Shown here: piece by piece, positions 23,563 to 36,539 of the stretch
Numbering within the stretch: the first letter of the stretch is position 1
Layout of the letters: every line of letters begins with the position of its first letter
Source: Taenia hydatigena
Taxonomy: Eukaryota; Platyhelminthes; Cestoda; Cyclophyllidea; Taeniidae
Direction of reading: 5' to 3'
Length of the DNA: 64,000 bases
Assembly (NCBI GenBank): GCA_036345935.2
Contig: JADWOT020000007.1
Location: 8,554,163 to 8,618,162 of the forward strand
Position numbers and translations under genes: made by a program
The notes under the pieces: model-generated
Databases searched by the model: none
What the model was told of the DNA's origin: nothing
What the model saw: only the letters and a program-made list of their open reading frames with translations

Positions 23563-24935
23563 CGCACTTAAGCACATTTATGATGAGCCGGTCGATGGCA
23601 GCATTCTGTAAAGCTTAGTCAGACTCTTAAAATAAATAGCACAAAACAACGCATGAAAATTTCTTTACATTTTATTGTTGCAATGGGTGCTTTCGGGACA
23701 GAAGTGTAAGTGTTTTGTGCTTGTCAAGCGGCGAGGAATACATTGACTTTGCACCATTCTGTTTGTAGGGATGGGTATCCATGGGCTAAATCTGCGGCAT
23801 TTTCTCATCGTAGTCAGTTATTCTGCCTTTTCTTTGCACCTCTTTATCTACTGCGAATGAATTTAGGAATATTTTTGGGTAGCGATAATAATTACAAATT
23901 GCGATTCTGATGCCCACAAGATCATACACTTATTTTATGTGGTCTGAACAGTCTGTTAAACTGAAAGCTTGATCGCGTAACTTGCTGACATTTTAGTCGA
24001 GTACAACGAGGCATGACCTCTCTGTTGCAAACTTCGCTATTACACTTCCTGCATCTATGGAGCAAATATAATCGAGATGAAGGCGTGCAATGATATTAGT
24101 CCTGCATTGCCTGTAGCCATCGCGTAAAATAGAATATTTTAATGACTAAACATCGCAAAGGCCTCTGAGGGTGCCCAGAGTACTTTGAACTGGTGGCTCA
24201 GTAGTGCAGTGCACATTTAAATAAATGAAATATGGGAAGGACAAATACATGTGAATTCACTTTATCTATTTTTCGTCTCTTATACCTTTGGGAACACATT
24301 AAGGGGATATGAGGTTGATTTGTACAAAACGGCACTTAATTTCATTTTAGGTGTTCTTTCGACGATTCCCATGTAACAAAAGACCTTTTAAAAAAATAAG
24401 GAACATGATGCGATGAACTTATGCACTGCCTTACAATGGTTGACTTTAGCGCCGAAGTCGCGCAGAAGAACAAATGAAGGTGATCCTCGGATTGGACAGC
24501 ACAAAATTCGCTTTGAAGTGACTTACTTTACTCTCCCTAAATGCTGTCTAATTAAGAGGACATCAACTTAAGTCCAATGAGCTTTACAAATTGCGATTGG
24601 ACTGATCTCTTAATTGGTCACAGAATTGAACGAAAATGGAAGTTTTAGTGCCTTTGAAGTGGCTAATGTCTAACGAATGCAAGTTTCTGGCTAGATTGCA
24701 GACAACTAGAGCAATGCGCTTTTTTCAAGCTGTTGATCCAACAACTAATGAAACTACATTAGGAATGCGCAGACATCCAATCTTTTTGCCTTTGTCTGTA
24801 GGACATAATTTGCTCATTTTAACACAATAGGGGACTTAAAATATTGGCACTGCATCTTCTTATGGCGTACAACCTGATTATTTTAGCACGCAAAAGTTCC
24901 GTTCTTTATCATGTGTACTGCTGCATAAAGCTCCT
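23228..24935 (+). repeat. Diverged dispersed repeat C, copy 1 (about 1.7 kb)
   Basis: The whole stretch aligns in blocks with 42472-44125, same orientation. Blocks include GATTATGACT near the start, CAGGCCTTGGGTGGTTT, CTTGTCAAGCG, ATAATAATTAC, AAATATAATCG, ACTAGAGCAAT, GCATCTTCTTAT and CATGTGTACT near the end. Similarity is patchy with many indels. I find no reverse transcriptase or transposase motif. Confidence 0.75.
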
Positions 24936-25499
24936 TACAAACTGGAAAAGCACAAATTCACAACAAATTTAATAAATTAGCATTGCTTCTGCAATGCGCA
25001 ACAAAAGCTTACTAGACGCGAAACGACTGATTTCATTTCGTCCGTGTGCTATGTAAGCGTTTCTCGTTATATACCTTTGTTTCCGAAAGATCGCAAATGC
25101 ATTATTTAATTCTGAAGGCAGACTTATTGCACATCAGACTTGATAAGCAATCATATTTTGTCAAGTTTGCATAAAATCATGCACATTTTCAAAAGAATAT
25201 AGTAAGGGATAAAAAGGAAAGGAGGATGAAAGATATGCAAAACTGTTTACAGAGGCATAATAGGAATGACGTGCTAAATGGAAAATGGCACATTTCCGTG
25301 AACATTTCGTGAGGTGGAGTCGAACTGACTGATCATCTGAATGAATCCAACAGACAGCCATTCCAGTCTACCCACCACGGTACCTACATCTCTTTGCAAA
25401 CGAAATTAGGCGCACTAGATCTCAAAAAATTACAGTTCTATATCTACAGCGTTGTTTACACTGCTTTGCTTTAATAAGCGAAAAAAGTTTTAAACCACC

Positions 25500-25812
25500 C
25501 TCTTTCTGTAGTTGCTAATGTTGCCTCACTTATCCCCTTGATTTGCAATACGCGTCGTAATGCGCGAAACTTGTAAGTGTTGACGTATCAATATCAAGTC
25601 ATCTAATCCTGTGCGAACGTTGGTATCAACCCACGGTGGCAGAATAATCCACATAGAACTGTTAATCAACGCGATGCCCTGCATTCGCAATGAATGAAGA
25701 GACATCTTACAGGTGTGTTGAAGTTGACCTCAGTGTCAACCACCTTTGGGTGCTTCAAAGGCCACCATTCCATGCTGGTACATTAGCGAATGCTAGTGCT
25801 TGTAGAGAAGTA
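25500..25812 (+). repeat. Diverged direct repeat D, copy 1
   Basis: About 310 bp match 27801-28115, 2.3 kb downstream, in the same orientation. Landmarks are CCTTGATTTGCAATAC, AATCCACATAGAACTG / AATCCACATGGAACTG, GAGACATCTTACAGGTGTG / GAGACGTCTTGCAGGTGTG and TAGTGCTTGTA. Confidence 0.8.
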
Positions 25813-27800
25813 CCTACAAATAGTAAAGTTTCGCCTTATAAATCGGTTTTGATTTTGTTTCTAATGCCATGTTGTATCCTACGGCCATTTTTGCATTTAT
25901 TACACTATTTTATTTAAATACACATTTACGCTTTTACTCCGATTTCAGAATATTTGATAGAATGCCCACCATGACATGCAACTCTAACTAGAATAATAAA
26001 CGGCAGCAGTAAATGCGATAGTCTCGTCGTACGTTTAGCTCATTTCTATTTGTTAAGTTAGTAGCTCAGCTATGCAACTGTAGTGTACGTTAAGGCGGAT
26101 AGATCGCTCGCGCTGGAACACAGGAAATGTGAACACACTTATCATGATTGCATTTAAATATGCAGCGCAATTGAAACCAATGACTTGTGAGAATATGCTT
26201 GACTGGTGAACATGTGATGTTGCTGTACTATTGCCCGAATTCTCCGAGTTATTTATGCGTTTAGTCGCAACGCAATGGGATGCAACGTCTGCCTTTTCGA
26301 ATTAGTCAAGAAACAATAGAATTAATTTCGCATCGTCAGATTCGCTGTACATCAAGGTCTAAAACTGCCTTTCTGCAAAGAGCATGCACTTATAACATCT
26401 CAAATCATTCTGCCTTACAAAACCAATAGTTTTGCTAGAAAGCATGCATTTCAAAGCATGCTTCTTTACTGGCAGAAAACTGGAGAGTGAACAGGACAGC
26501 TGTGATGGATGAATGGGAATAAGTGTAAAGTGTGGTACAGTACTGTTTCCCATTGTGAAAATTCTGAATTTGGCCAGCAAGTGGAGACTTCAGCTACGAA
26601 GTGCGAAGGTCACTGGGCATTAAAGCGAAGAGAGTCAGGGAAATTGGCGCCTTGGCATCCGCTGCTCGATTCGCCGAATTTTAGCCATCACCAGCATATC
26701 AACCAAATAAAACTCAGCCCCTCAACTTCTTTATCAGCCCATCCCTTCGTAATGAGTCTGGTTGCGGCCCAATATCTCAGTAATATCTTTGTCCTATAGA
26801 CACCCAATTACTAAAAATTATTACCTTAAGCCAGCGTATTATGTTAGGTTCGCAGGTACAGCATCTACGAATGATGGGCAACAGGCACACCATCTAAGTC
26901 AGTAACAGCACACTGAAATCATACATTTGCGGTACATTATGGAGAGAAGATTGCGTTACAAGACAAATGCTGTCGAAATCAACAAATACATAAATTAGTG
27001 AAGTCAAGACTCCGATTCGCAGAAAGCATCTGCTTAAAGTAATCAAACACCTGCACGTGGTTGCCACGGCAAGATAAGCAGCTAAGGTAAAGACAAACAG
27101 CGTTCATCTCATTCATAATGACCTTTGAGAATAAATAGATGGGTTTGGTATGCTCCAGCACAACATACCTTGCATATTAATTTGCTTTCATGCTACATGC
27201 GTGATGACATCAGAGGCAGCGCCGCAGCACCTATGATTGAAGCCCGATGTCCCAGGCAGTTGCGAACCCACACAATTCCGACCGAAAGAACAACTCAAGA
27301 AATTACTGCCTGACAGAAACCTTCTGGTGCACCATTCCGCCTTCCCGCAGGTGAAGATCCTACAATACACTTGCCATTACAACCTCGTGTGCACTCAAGA
27401 ACAAAAATCGACCAAATCCTATTTAAGCAACCACATAATGGCTTGGCAATATTTTCATCACCTTAGACTTCTTGAATGACCCATTTCTAGCCACATGCAA
27501 CCACCACAATATCTTAATTGCGCAAAGCATTTAGCGAAATGACAAAATAAGGCTAGAGGGTGATCAGAATTAGTGACAATGATGCAGTAAATGGTAGATG
27601 CCGCATTTTAAAAAGAAAGAGATTCCTATGCAAAAAGCAGGAATGGCAGCACCCTTACTAAATTTTTAATACACTAAAGAGATATTTTAACTTGTGTGAG
27701 CTTCATCCTGGTCCGCAGCCTTAGGTATTTTAAGAGCTGTGCCGCATATCCCGTTTAAACCATTTGTTCCGTTCAGACACCTTAAAAACTTCTGAGTTAC
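25813..27800. other. No gene recognised
   Basis: Spacer between the two D copies. Frames reach 96 codons (26509-26799 plus) with no motif. No gene or RNA is supported. Confidence 0.5.
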
Positions 27801-28115
27801 GCTCCTTCTGTGGTGGTTAATAATGTTTTACTTATTTCCTTGATTTGCAATACACATCGTGAAACGAAAATTGTAGTTGTTGGTGCATTACAATAGAGTC
27901 AATTAATCCTATGTAAACTTTGGTGTCACCCTACGGAGACAGATTAATCCACATGGAACTGCTAATCAACCTCGATGACCCGCATTCACAGTGATTGAAA
28001 AGAGACGTCTTGCAGGTGTGCTGAATTGACCTTAGTGTCAATCGCCTTTAAATGTTTCAATGTGTACCATTTCATTCTGCTGCACTATCCGATGATAGTG
28101 CTTGTAAGTAAAATA
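27801..28115 (+). repeat. Diverged direct repeat D, copy 2
   Basis: Partner of 25500-25812, same orientation. Confidence 0.8.
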
Positions 28116-28334
28116 GTCGCACGTATTAAATGATTTTGACTGACGAAATCAGTTCTCCAGACATTATTACCGAGAATTCACGAAAACTGCTGCTTGAGTG
28201 AGCAGAGTAGTGTGGGATGGATTTTACTTGCGAGCGTGCTGCAGAACAAGTGGACAAGGGGTGGGAAAATCCAGCTGGTTGAATAAAGGCTGTGTTTATG
28301 CATCGGCTCATTTTGGGCCAAAAAGAAGGCGGTA

Positions 28335-28396
28335 CCTTGCCTGGATTTCTCTAAGACTAAGGGCGACCATGCTTTTGAAGCCGAGTGCCAATCGCA
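28335..28396 (+). repeat. Short dispersed repeat F, copy 2
   Basis: Partner of 19064-19127, same orientation, with only a few differences over about 62 bp. Confidence 0.75.
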
Positions 28397-29292
28397 CGCG
28401 ACCTTGCATTGTTTGTGTATTCGTGCACTTTCTTATGACTCCGTGCAGAGTTGGTGGCTGAATTTGGCAAAGCACTAGAAATCCATGTTTTGCAACACAT
28501 GATTGGAAAGCGTTTCAAGTCACAGGTGAGATATGGTGCATCCCTGTGTTTACGACCTATTTGCATATATCTCCTACTGTGTTTCGCTGCTTTTTTGCAT
28601 TTCTGGACTAAATTTATTTGTTTATGCATTTTGTTTTTTTTCACATGTTAACATCCTCAAGACGTGATCAAACACGCCAAATGTAAACAACTTTGTCGGT
28701 CGACCAGGTGATATGAACTGCTGCGGAATAAATACACCTTTATCTAGAATTGGTGTCTGCATCGTTGCTCTTGCGAACAGGCGCTCAATATTACACGCCC
28801 TTCGGAACTGGAACTCAACAACCGATGCCGTGTGGCGTCTTACACGTCTTTCAAAAGTCGTATTCCCAATCAATAGCATCTAGCTTTGGGATTCGGTAAT
28901 TCTTTTGGCAAAATACATAATCCATTTTAAATGATTAACATGTCTAGGCAGCTAAGTTAGTGCACAAAGGCAATCATCTGAACAGTGCGGTGGGTCTTGT
29001 GAACACCGCAGCGCTAATTATGGGCAGCCATCTGGGACCTCAATGCAGCAGGCTAAAAATCTAGCAGATTTGTAGTAGCTTTGTTATACAAGTGTTAGAT
29101 TAGAGGACTAAGTGCCTTTGGTTCTGCCATATTTCACAGCGGGTATCATTGTTACTGTTTTATTACTCAATCCTTTTGCACACGCCTTTGCACGAGCATA
29201 TATAGCCAGCAGTATTCTAGCGAAGGCAATAAGAGTAAAGCAAAGCAAATTTTGTACGCGACCCCGTGTGGAGGTCAAAAGGAATGTCGTCA
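28397..29292. other. No gene recognised
   Basis: Minus-strand frames of 95 codons (28357-28644) and 85 codons (28622-28879) have no identifiable product. Confidence 0.45.
29277..29280 (-). terminator. Pol III terminator after tRNA-Ser
   Basis: Four T on the minus strand, 12 bases beyond the 3' end of the tRNA-Ser body. Confidence 0.5.
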
Positions 29293-29374
29293 CGTCGCAG
29301 ATGTGATTCAAACTCATTCTTGGTGACCCTAGTGAATTAGCGGCCCATCGCCTTAACCACTCGACCACCGCGTC
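29293..29374 (-). tRNA. tRNA-Ser(GCU), possibly lightly decayed
   Basis: On the minus strand the 82-nt body begins GACGCGGTGGTCGAGTGGTT, with an anticodon loop CCGCTAA (anticodon GCT), a long variable arm as in tRNA-Ser, and a T-arm around GAGTTTGAATCAC. The acceptor GACGCGG pairs with CTGCGAC with one A-A mismatch and one wobble, and the T-stem has one mismatch. A TTTT terminator lies 12 bases downstream. It could be a working gene with a weak stem or a young pseudogene. It would serve AGC/AGU serine codons. Confidence 0.65.
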
Positions 29375-29743
29375 CAGCTTCGTGTTTTTCCTTCAGCTCA
29401 ACCAACCGCCTTCTTACCACATTAAAATCTTCTTGCCTACTGCCTACGTCAGTTTACCAGGTCCTTACGGAACTCGAGTAGAGAAAATTAAAGAGCACAC
29501 ATACAGAGATCAAAAGGACTATGAACGTACACGGCCCATAATGAAGACCCGCAGAAAGGCATTGTTAATGTTCACTGAGCTGCACTGCACGCAGTTTTTG
29601 GCATTCGCTCATTCTGCAATCTTTTCCGTCGACTCCCATTCGCAACTTCGCTAGCGTCCTACCAACGTTGTCTTCCATCCTCTTTTTCCTCAGCGTCTTC
29701 ATGCCCTTAAAGGTGGTGATGGCACTAATGAGGATGTGTAGTT

Positions 29744-29764
29744 AACTTTTAACTTTTAACTTTT
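29744..29764 (+). repeat. (AACTTTT)3 microsatellite
   Basis: Three perfect tandem copies of a 7-bp unit. Confidence 0.9.
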
Positions 29765-31386
29765 CGCCTCCCACTCTAATCCTAGTGTTTTCGTAATTGC
29801 GATTTTAGCTTGCCCTTTTATGCCCACCATTAACTTGCTACTACTTCCGTACATTTAAATTTTTAAGCCCATCGTTACTTCCGCTCTCCATCTATCGCAA
29901 AGCCACGTCTTCGCAAAACCCATGACGAATCCTCTCAAATGCATTCTATTATCCATCGAATAATCTGCCTTGCATTGACAAAATGTGACCATCTTCGCTA
30001 CTTTGTCTGATCACATCTTCGCAGATACATCCCAGTAGTTGCCTAGAATTGTGAAATTAGAATTGATCAAAGAATGACGAGCAACCAGATTAAACAACTC
30101 TACTCAGCTAAACTATTCCATTCTTGCCTTCACGACTGCCAAAATCACTGTTCCACAGAGTTATGGAGGGCCTGTGTTGGCGGCCAGATAATTTCAAGGA
30201 TGTCTAACAAAGCTCATTGGTAAATTAAGAAATTATTGACGAAGAATTAGACCATAGGGTTCGTGTCTGGACTTTCCATAATAATGACTTCATTATATAC
30301 CATACAAATTCAATGAATAGGCAATGCAATCATTGGGGATCTACAATGATTAATGCGTAAACTTAAGGAAAGCATTTTATCCAATTATACAAGAAACTGA
30401 GCTCTGTTAAGATTCAATGTTGTTTGCTTAATTGCTTTTGCTACTAAATACAAAGCCTGCTACGCATGTGTCATATCACCGCTTTTAAAGCAATAAAAGC
30501 CTTGGCTATGCGAAAAACATTCCGTCTAATGCGTACCCAGACCGTCAAAATTCTGACGCATTGATTCGCAAAATGCATCACAAGACAATGTTCTTCTTGT
30601 TGTTATCTTCCATCAGTGCAGTGCTACGCAATAATTACGCGCTCACTCTAGAAAATCTAAATGTATGCAGTGTAAGCATTTCCTCTTAAAAGACTTTGGT
30701 TAAGATAAAGATGCGAATAAGATGATTTCAACTTAATTGAAAGTAGCAGCGATGAGGCTGCTTCTGAAGACAGTCCATCAGTTGGATCTGCAGCACATAG
30801 TTTCTTCATTGTCAATATGGCGTCCAACGATTGCTGGGTATTCATTTAACGCCATAGACGAGGCGCTGTGACCAGCTTGACATTAATATTGACGCACACA
30901 CGTCTTGGGTATGGTAACCATGTCCAGGCCTCCTAAAAGAGGATGCCTCTGACCTCACTCAATGTATATCATGACGCGTCAGTCACAAATTTGTCACCTT
31001 TACTGGGTTGGCCTCCTCAATTGGTAAAATAGGCACTCCAAGACGTTTGGTTTTGGCGCAATAACCAACTGTTTACCTTATGTTAGGAAAGTGTGCAGGC
31101 ATCTGTCCGTAAGCATCATCTAAGACCAATCAGGAATGACACTTGGCTTCAAATACAAAGCTTGATCGATCTTTCTTTGCAATAATATCGGTAAATTAAC
31201 ATCGAAGAAATTCATTTTTACAATCAACTCGATGACCCTGGATAGCAATTTTAGTCCTGTTCGTACAAATGATAGGATGAAAAAGGGAATCGCTTTCAAA
31301 GGACTTCAGATAAAGTAGCAACCAACAAAAATCTAACTAAGTAGTGACCCAAGAACTTTAAAACACGTTTATCAGATAACCTACCA
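29765..31386. other. No gene recognised
   Basis: AT-rich with only short frames. Nothing is supported. Confidence 0.5.
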
Positions 31387-31480
31387 AGTACAAATAAGGG
31401 CTCGAACCCAACCGAAATTTGAATTCGATGACTTTCGCACCTTAAGTCAAAACCATACCACAGAACCGCCAGACCCTGTA
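31387..31480 (-). pseudogene. tRNA-derived remnant (possible SINE head)
   Basis: On the minus strand a GGTTGGGTTCGAGCCC block resembles a tRNA T-arm with box B, preceded about 55 bases earlier by TGTGGTATGG, which may be a worn box A. No cloverleaf can be drawn and no isotype can be given. Confidence 0.3.
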
Positions 31481-32120
31481 GTTGCCTTAAGTTAATAAAT
31501 ATCCACAATTTTAAGGGCGTGCGCTTAACCTATCTTCGAGCTTAAGTGGCCGGTCAACTGATGAGGCCATTGTTTCCTCAAGGCAAAGACTGCGAGGCCG
31601 TGGTGTCATACGTTTGCAGCAACGCAATTTGGCAATATTTTCAAGCGAGTGCAAGCTTTGGAGAAGTGCGATTAGCCTACAAGTGCTAAAAATCCGAAAT
31701 CTGCTGTCTGAAATGGCTGCGACCATTCCAGCTTGCTGCGTTTGCGAAAATCTCAATGGAGGTCGCTAAAAATTTACACAAAGAAGAAAGGACTTTAATT
31801 AACTACAAAAATGATAAAATAAGAGAACGCAAAATGTGAGCACTGTGAAGAAATGTGAGGAAAACAAATGGCATGAAAAGGTGCGATGGATACTCAGAAG
31901 GTCAAATGGGGAATGAATATTGAGCGGAGCCAAATAGTACGGAAAAATACTAAAACCTATAAGAGTGAGGAGGAGTGATGTAAAATGAGCCGAAAATTAT
32001 TTGTCGCACCACATGGGTGATAGAATTAATGTAGTAGGATAAATAACTGAAAAAATGTGCAGTTGCTATGGTATCTATCCTTGGCAAGATGATTAAGTAA
32101 TTTAAAAGGTTACAAGTTTA

Positions 32121-32192
32121 GCCCCGCTGCTTGATAGATGAGGCGTCTCTCTCCTAAGTAAGAGATTGCGGGTTCGAATCTCACGGTGGGTG
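32121..32192 (+). pseudogene. tRNA-Arg(CCT)-like pseudogene
   Basis: The 72-nt stretch has the length and layout of tRNA-Arg: GCCCCGC start, anticodon loop CTCCTAA (anticodon CCT), then GATTGCGGGTTCGAATCTCAC with a good box B. Acceptor ends GCCCCGC and GGTGGGT pair at only about five positions, and the anticodon stem is badly mismatched. No T-run follows. I read it as a decayed gene. Confidence 0.6.
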
Positions 32193-32322
32193 TTTCGTTT
32201 ACCAATGTACTATCTTTTGCAGCAGTGTTAATAAGTGTCCAAAAGTGTGTGTAAGCGTGGCTGCAGCTGTCATACCACTGATTGTTGTCGGGTGCCAAAG
32301 AAAACTCCGAGGATCAAAGCAC

Positions 32323-32385
32323 TGGGCAGAGCGAGGCTCGAACTCGCGACCCTCAAGTTGTGAGACTGATGCGCTAACATGCGGC
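32323..32385 (-). pseudogene. tRNA-Met-like pseudogene
   Basis: On the minus strand GTTAGCGCATCAGTCTCACAA, GAGGGTCGCGAGTTCGAGCC and a perfect T-stem (GCGAG with CTCGC) resemble elongator tRNA-Met, but the anticodon position reads CAC instead of CAT, the D-arm is shortened and the 5' acceptor strand matching TCTGCCC is missing. It lies 130 bp from the tRNA-Arg-like pseudogene. Confidence 0.55.
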
Positions 32386-32701
32386 TTTAGCGCGAAATGA
32401 AGCGTTAAGTAGCACGGAATTGTTGGGTTTGATGCTCCAGCACATACGGCAATAATTTTACCTGACCGCGTTCAGGTTGATTCAGTGAATGCCAGTTTAA
32501 ATCAAGGAAAAGTGCACATATAACTCTAGTCTGTTTTCACATCTGAAGGCGGCATATATGTCATTGCGGTACAAATTTCCCGCCAGTTTGCATCTTGGTC
32601 AGTGTGCTGCAACATTTGCAACGCAATGATTACAGCGAATTCAGTAATTATGCCTATAGATATGCGCGTATATTTTACTTACTTGGCAAGAAGAGAAAAA
32701 A

Positions 32702-33374
32702 GTGGCAAGTCGTGGGTGAGATGTTCAAGTGCATGATGAGTCGTCGTTTGACTGATTCGCTTGCAAGTGGCTCAGCTGGCAATGGAGTTACCTAGCCTCA
32801 CCAAAGAATGTGTTTTGTATGCGTAAAAGGGTCACGGGATTAATAGTTCACCATGGCAATAGAGTTCTTCAGTACATGATTTTAGGCGACGAATCTAACC
32901 ACTATCGCAGCGTTGTCACAAATCGGGGCTTTCTTTAAATGGAAAGGTTCTTTTTGTACACGTGGTTTATGGGTCATAAATCGAATTTAATTACTTCAAT
33001 ATTTACTTCAATTTGCCCTTTCTTTCGATTAGCCAGACCTTGAATGTTCCAATCTTGCTGTTGGACCCTGGAATCCACTTGACTCTAATGGAGGAGTGGC
33101 ATGCGCGAGACCCCTTCTGAGGATTCTCTCCACTCCATTTAGTCACGATAATGCAGATATTTCCGATTATTAGTTTCAATACTTTCGTAACTTGATAAGA
33201 AGTATTCCTTTGCATAAAAGTGCACATCATAGACATAAGTGGCAGCAGAATTCGCTCTTAGAGAATGGGCTCAATGAGTGCCTTAATCGATTGGTTTGTT
33301 TGCTCCTCCCATTGCTGTTTCTTTCAAAATGAATTGCTGTTTCTGATGATGCTACTTAATTGACGTCAGTAACA
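32702..33374 (+). repeat. Diverged dispersed repeat B, copy 2
   Basis: Partner of 20140-20797, same orientation. Confidence 0.75.
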
Positions 33375-36300
33375 CCTGTATTTTAGTATGCCGGGATCCG
33401 ATTCAGTTTTGTGACTGATAGTCGCGGTTTGCATCCGCTTCGAATGCCTTCTTCTCACAGCCATGTAGAGTTAAACTTGGGGAGAACATGAGTGAGGAAT
33501 TCGCATTCACACAAAAAAGGCTTGATCGTCGACACGTGAGTGGACCGTATTATACACTGTGTAAAATTTCTACGAGGTTTGCGCACTATATGAGCTTGTG
33601 ATTGGCCATGCTGTTGTTCCCGTTTGCAAATTTTGTTCTTATTATTTATACGCACTAATCTTGAGAGCAAAAATAAGTATGTCAAGCAAAAATCGGACTT
33701 TTAGTGAGATGCTTTAGACATTGTAGCACAGGCCAGATCAACAATGAACTGTTTGTTGTGGATGCAATTTCAGCAAATGCCAGATGGCTACTTCCCCGCC
33801 TCCTTTAGCCACAAGAACTTTCATAAGGGTCCTCCAGTACTCGCCTACTTAAAAGCATTTGTACCAACTGTACCATATACTTTGCCCACCATGGCGTAAA
33901 ATCACCTTCAGACACTAGCATTCAAACCGTCAATCAAATCTAGGTTACTATTTCCAACGAACGCGTTCAACCTGAAGTCCATTTACATATGCACCAAAAA
34001 CTTTAGGTACATTCAAAACTTTCCACATTTTGTGCTAACGTGTCGCAGTAGTGGCAATACGACAGCGAAATGCCACGCACGCCTGGGTTGTACAGACCAT
34101 ATTATGTGGCAGAGTTTTTACAAGATGCCAAGGTAAGGTTGCTCAAAGGATATTGGCAAAAATGGAACCATGTCGATTTGCTTAGGGGATTACCTATACT
34201 GCTCTTTTGCCTTAAGAAGACTTATTTGGAGATTGGAATTATGTCGCACTGTAGATATTCACATGAGTTATTGCGCAGATTGCCGCGCCTCAACTATCTA
34301 CATCCAGCATGCTCAGTCTGGTAGCAATGGCTCTGAGGTAGTATAATGCAAACGCTACAGCAATGTCTTGATCATAGTCCTTAAAAAGCACGCGCCAACT
34401 CTTCTTTTAAGCGGATTACGAAAACAAGTAAAATTGTTCATTACGAGGGTAAGTCATTTTGCCAATAAGCATAGAAAAATTAGAGCTTTCAACGGATACA
34501 GCACACAAGAGATGGTTGAGGACTACTTAGCACCTCGTAGAAGCAGTGGGACTAGCAAAATAGATGATTACTCAAGATCCACACAAATAAGTGATCCACG
34601 TAAGGAATGGTCCACCCATCACCTGTGGCAGCGATCCTCAAACCGACAAACCCCCTCGTACCTGTCAAAAGAAATGCAACGATTAATACTATTCTTGAAC
34701 ATGATGACATTCTCCGATAGTCTTACCGACAGAATAGGCAGATTTATGCTTAGTCTGACAGTGGCGGAGGCTTCACGTTGACGTCGCGATCGTAGGAGAG
34801 TTCCACTACCTCGGCTTAGGTTTGTTCAAAGCGCGTCTGCTGAAGTTGTATAATGCGTAACTTTTGTTCATTGATGGGGAAAAGCAAACTGAAGTACCCT
34901 TTCAATGGTTATCTCAGTCGTGTTGATTTCACCAAACAAAAATGATACCGGAAAATTCGGATAATACAAATGCTGCCGAGCAATTACCAAGAAATGAGAA
35001 ACATAATGGCTAGCGGTTTCTTTTGAAAACATAAATACTCAACTCGAAAAGACAAAATGCATCACAACAACTACTGATTATCAGCTCATTAGTACCTGAA
35101 AACGCATGGAGTAATATGGGAGCCAAATTTCAAACTAAGCTTATTCAGCAATGCTTCGAAACTAATCAGATGCAACAGCAAATTCAAACATGCATGTCTA
35201 CATTAAGGGGTAAAAATCCAGCAAAATAAAATGGAAATTAAAGGATGTTATAATTATGAAAGGTAGAACTCGCACGGCTAAAATATGGGGATAAGAGTGT
35301 GCATAAAGAAAGGAAAAATCAACAGATAATGTAATAAATAAAGATAAGAGACTAGCGAACGAAAAAGAAAAACGAGCCATGTAAAAAAGGCAACATCGGC
35401 GCCAACTAGCTTAGTAGGCGTTACGCTTCAATTCGCACTGGCATGTGCGCCTGCTACGATGACGAATGAGAGAGGGCTGTGAAGGATGCGTGCTGCCGAA
35501 TTGTGAATGGAATGGTGTGGGGACGGGTCCTGACCGGTGGGTGCGCAGGTGAATGGTGGGCGGATAGGAGCAGAAGGGACACCATCGTACGCAGCAATGC
35601 TTCCATTCGTTTATTTCCATAAGGAACAGGCATATTCAGAAACCTAGAATTGTTGCATGCTTTAAGATAACGTTGTTTTTAGTTGTTACAGTCGCGTTCA
35701 ATGTCGGGCAGACAGGCATAAATTCCATGCTCGTTTTGTACTTCAAATTTCTTTGGCACCATTCTTTTCTGCATAGTAGCCGTCCTTTTTGCCCACAACA
35801 TGATTTATCACTGTATGGGAAATAAATAACCCTGGCCTTGGAGAAAAGTGTCTACTTTATAAAACAGCAACCATCGTTACAATACTTCAAAAATTAAGCA
35901 CTTATTGAATGAGTACTGAATCCAGTAATTCATTGGACTTGCAGTTAGAGGTTGTGGTCCCACGCGAGTCAAGCGGCATCAGCAGACGCTGCTGCAAGCG
36001 ATCATGCAACTATAGTTAACGGCTACCCAATTCACTGGAAGTGCATCCGAGTTCTGAGACATCTATGTTTTCGTAGTCACAATTATGCTACACCTGAACT
36101 CCTAACATTTGATCTTATCGTAAGCAATATTAATTTGGCTTCAATTAAAATCCTTGATTCAAGGTAGGTTGAAAGACCACGCTCTGATCCATTCCACTTA
36201 GTTTATAGCAGATCTTATGGCAAGAGGTGTTATCTTTACTTGTATTCCTCAGTGTGCTAATAGCGCAAACATTCCTCCTTCCCTTTGAATGACAGCACTT

Positions 36301-36539
36301 TTACTTAACATTCTGTCCAGGCAAGTGTACTTGAATCTAACAGATACTGTTTTAAGCAGGTTATTAATTTTCCAGTTCTTGATGGTTTGTATTATGCACC
36401 TACGAGGGTATGCACTTCTCTAAAAGCTATATCATCAGTTGTAAGGGCAACTGAATGATTGGCGGAAATTTTGTTCGTTGAACCACTTCACACAATGCAT
36501 TGAAAGCGTTCCTCGTCTTGAGTTACTCCTGTGAAGACT
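33375..36539. other. No gene recognised
   Basis: The longest frame is 137 codons at 34368-34781 (plus), with no motif. From about 35400 to 35560 the sequence resembles the G/A-rich tract at 11825-11950 (shared CATGTGCGCC and GAGAGGG blocks). No gene is supported. Confidence 0.45.

Noticed and set aside
25310..25380. Minus-strand AGTTCGACTCC as a box B of a tRNA
   Set aside because: No acceptor or anticodon stems could be drawn around it.
34368..34781. 137-codon plus-strand open frame
   Set aside because: No recognisable domain, signal peptide or splice sites; part of it resembles a repeat-like block at 13.76 kb.
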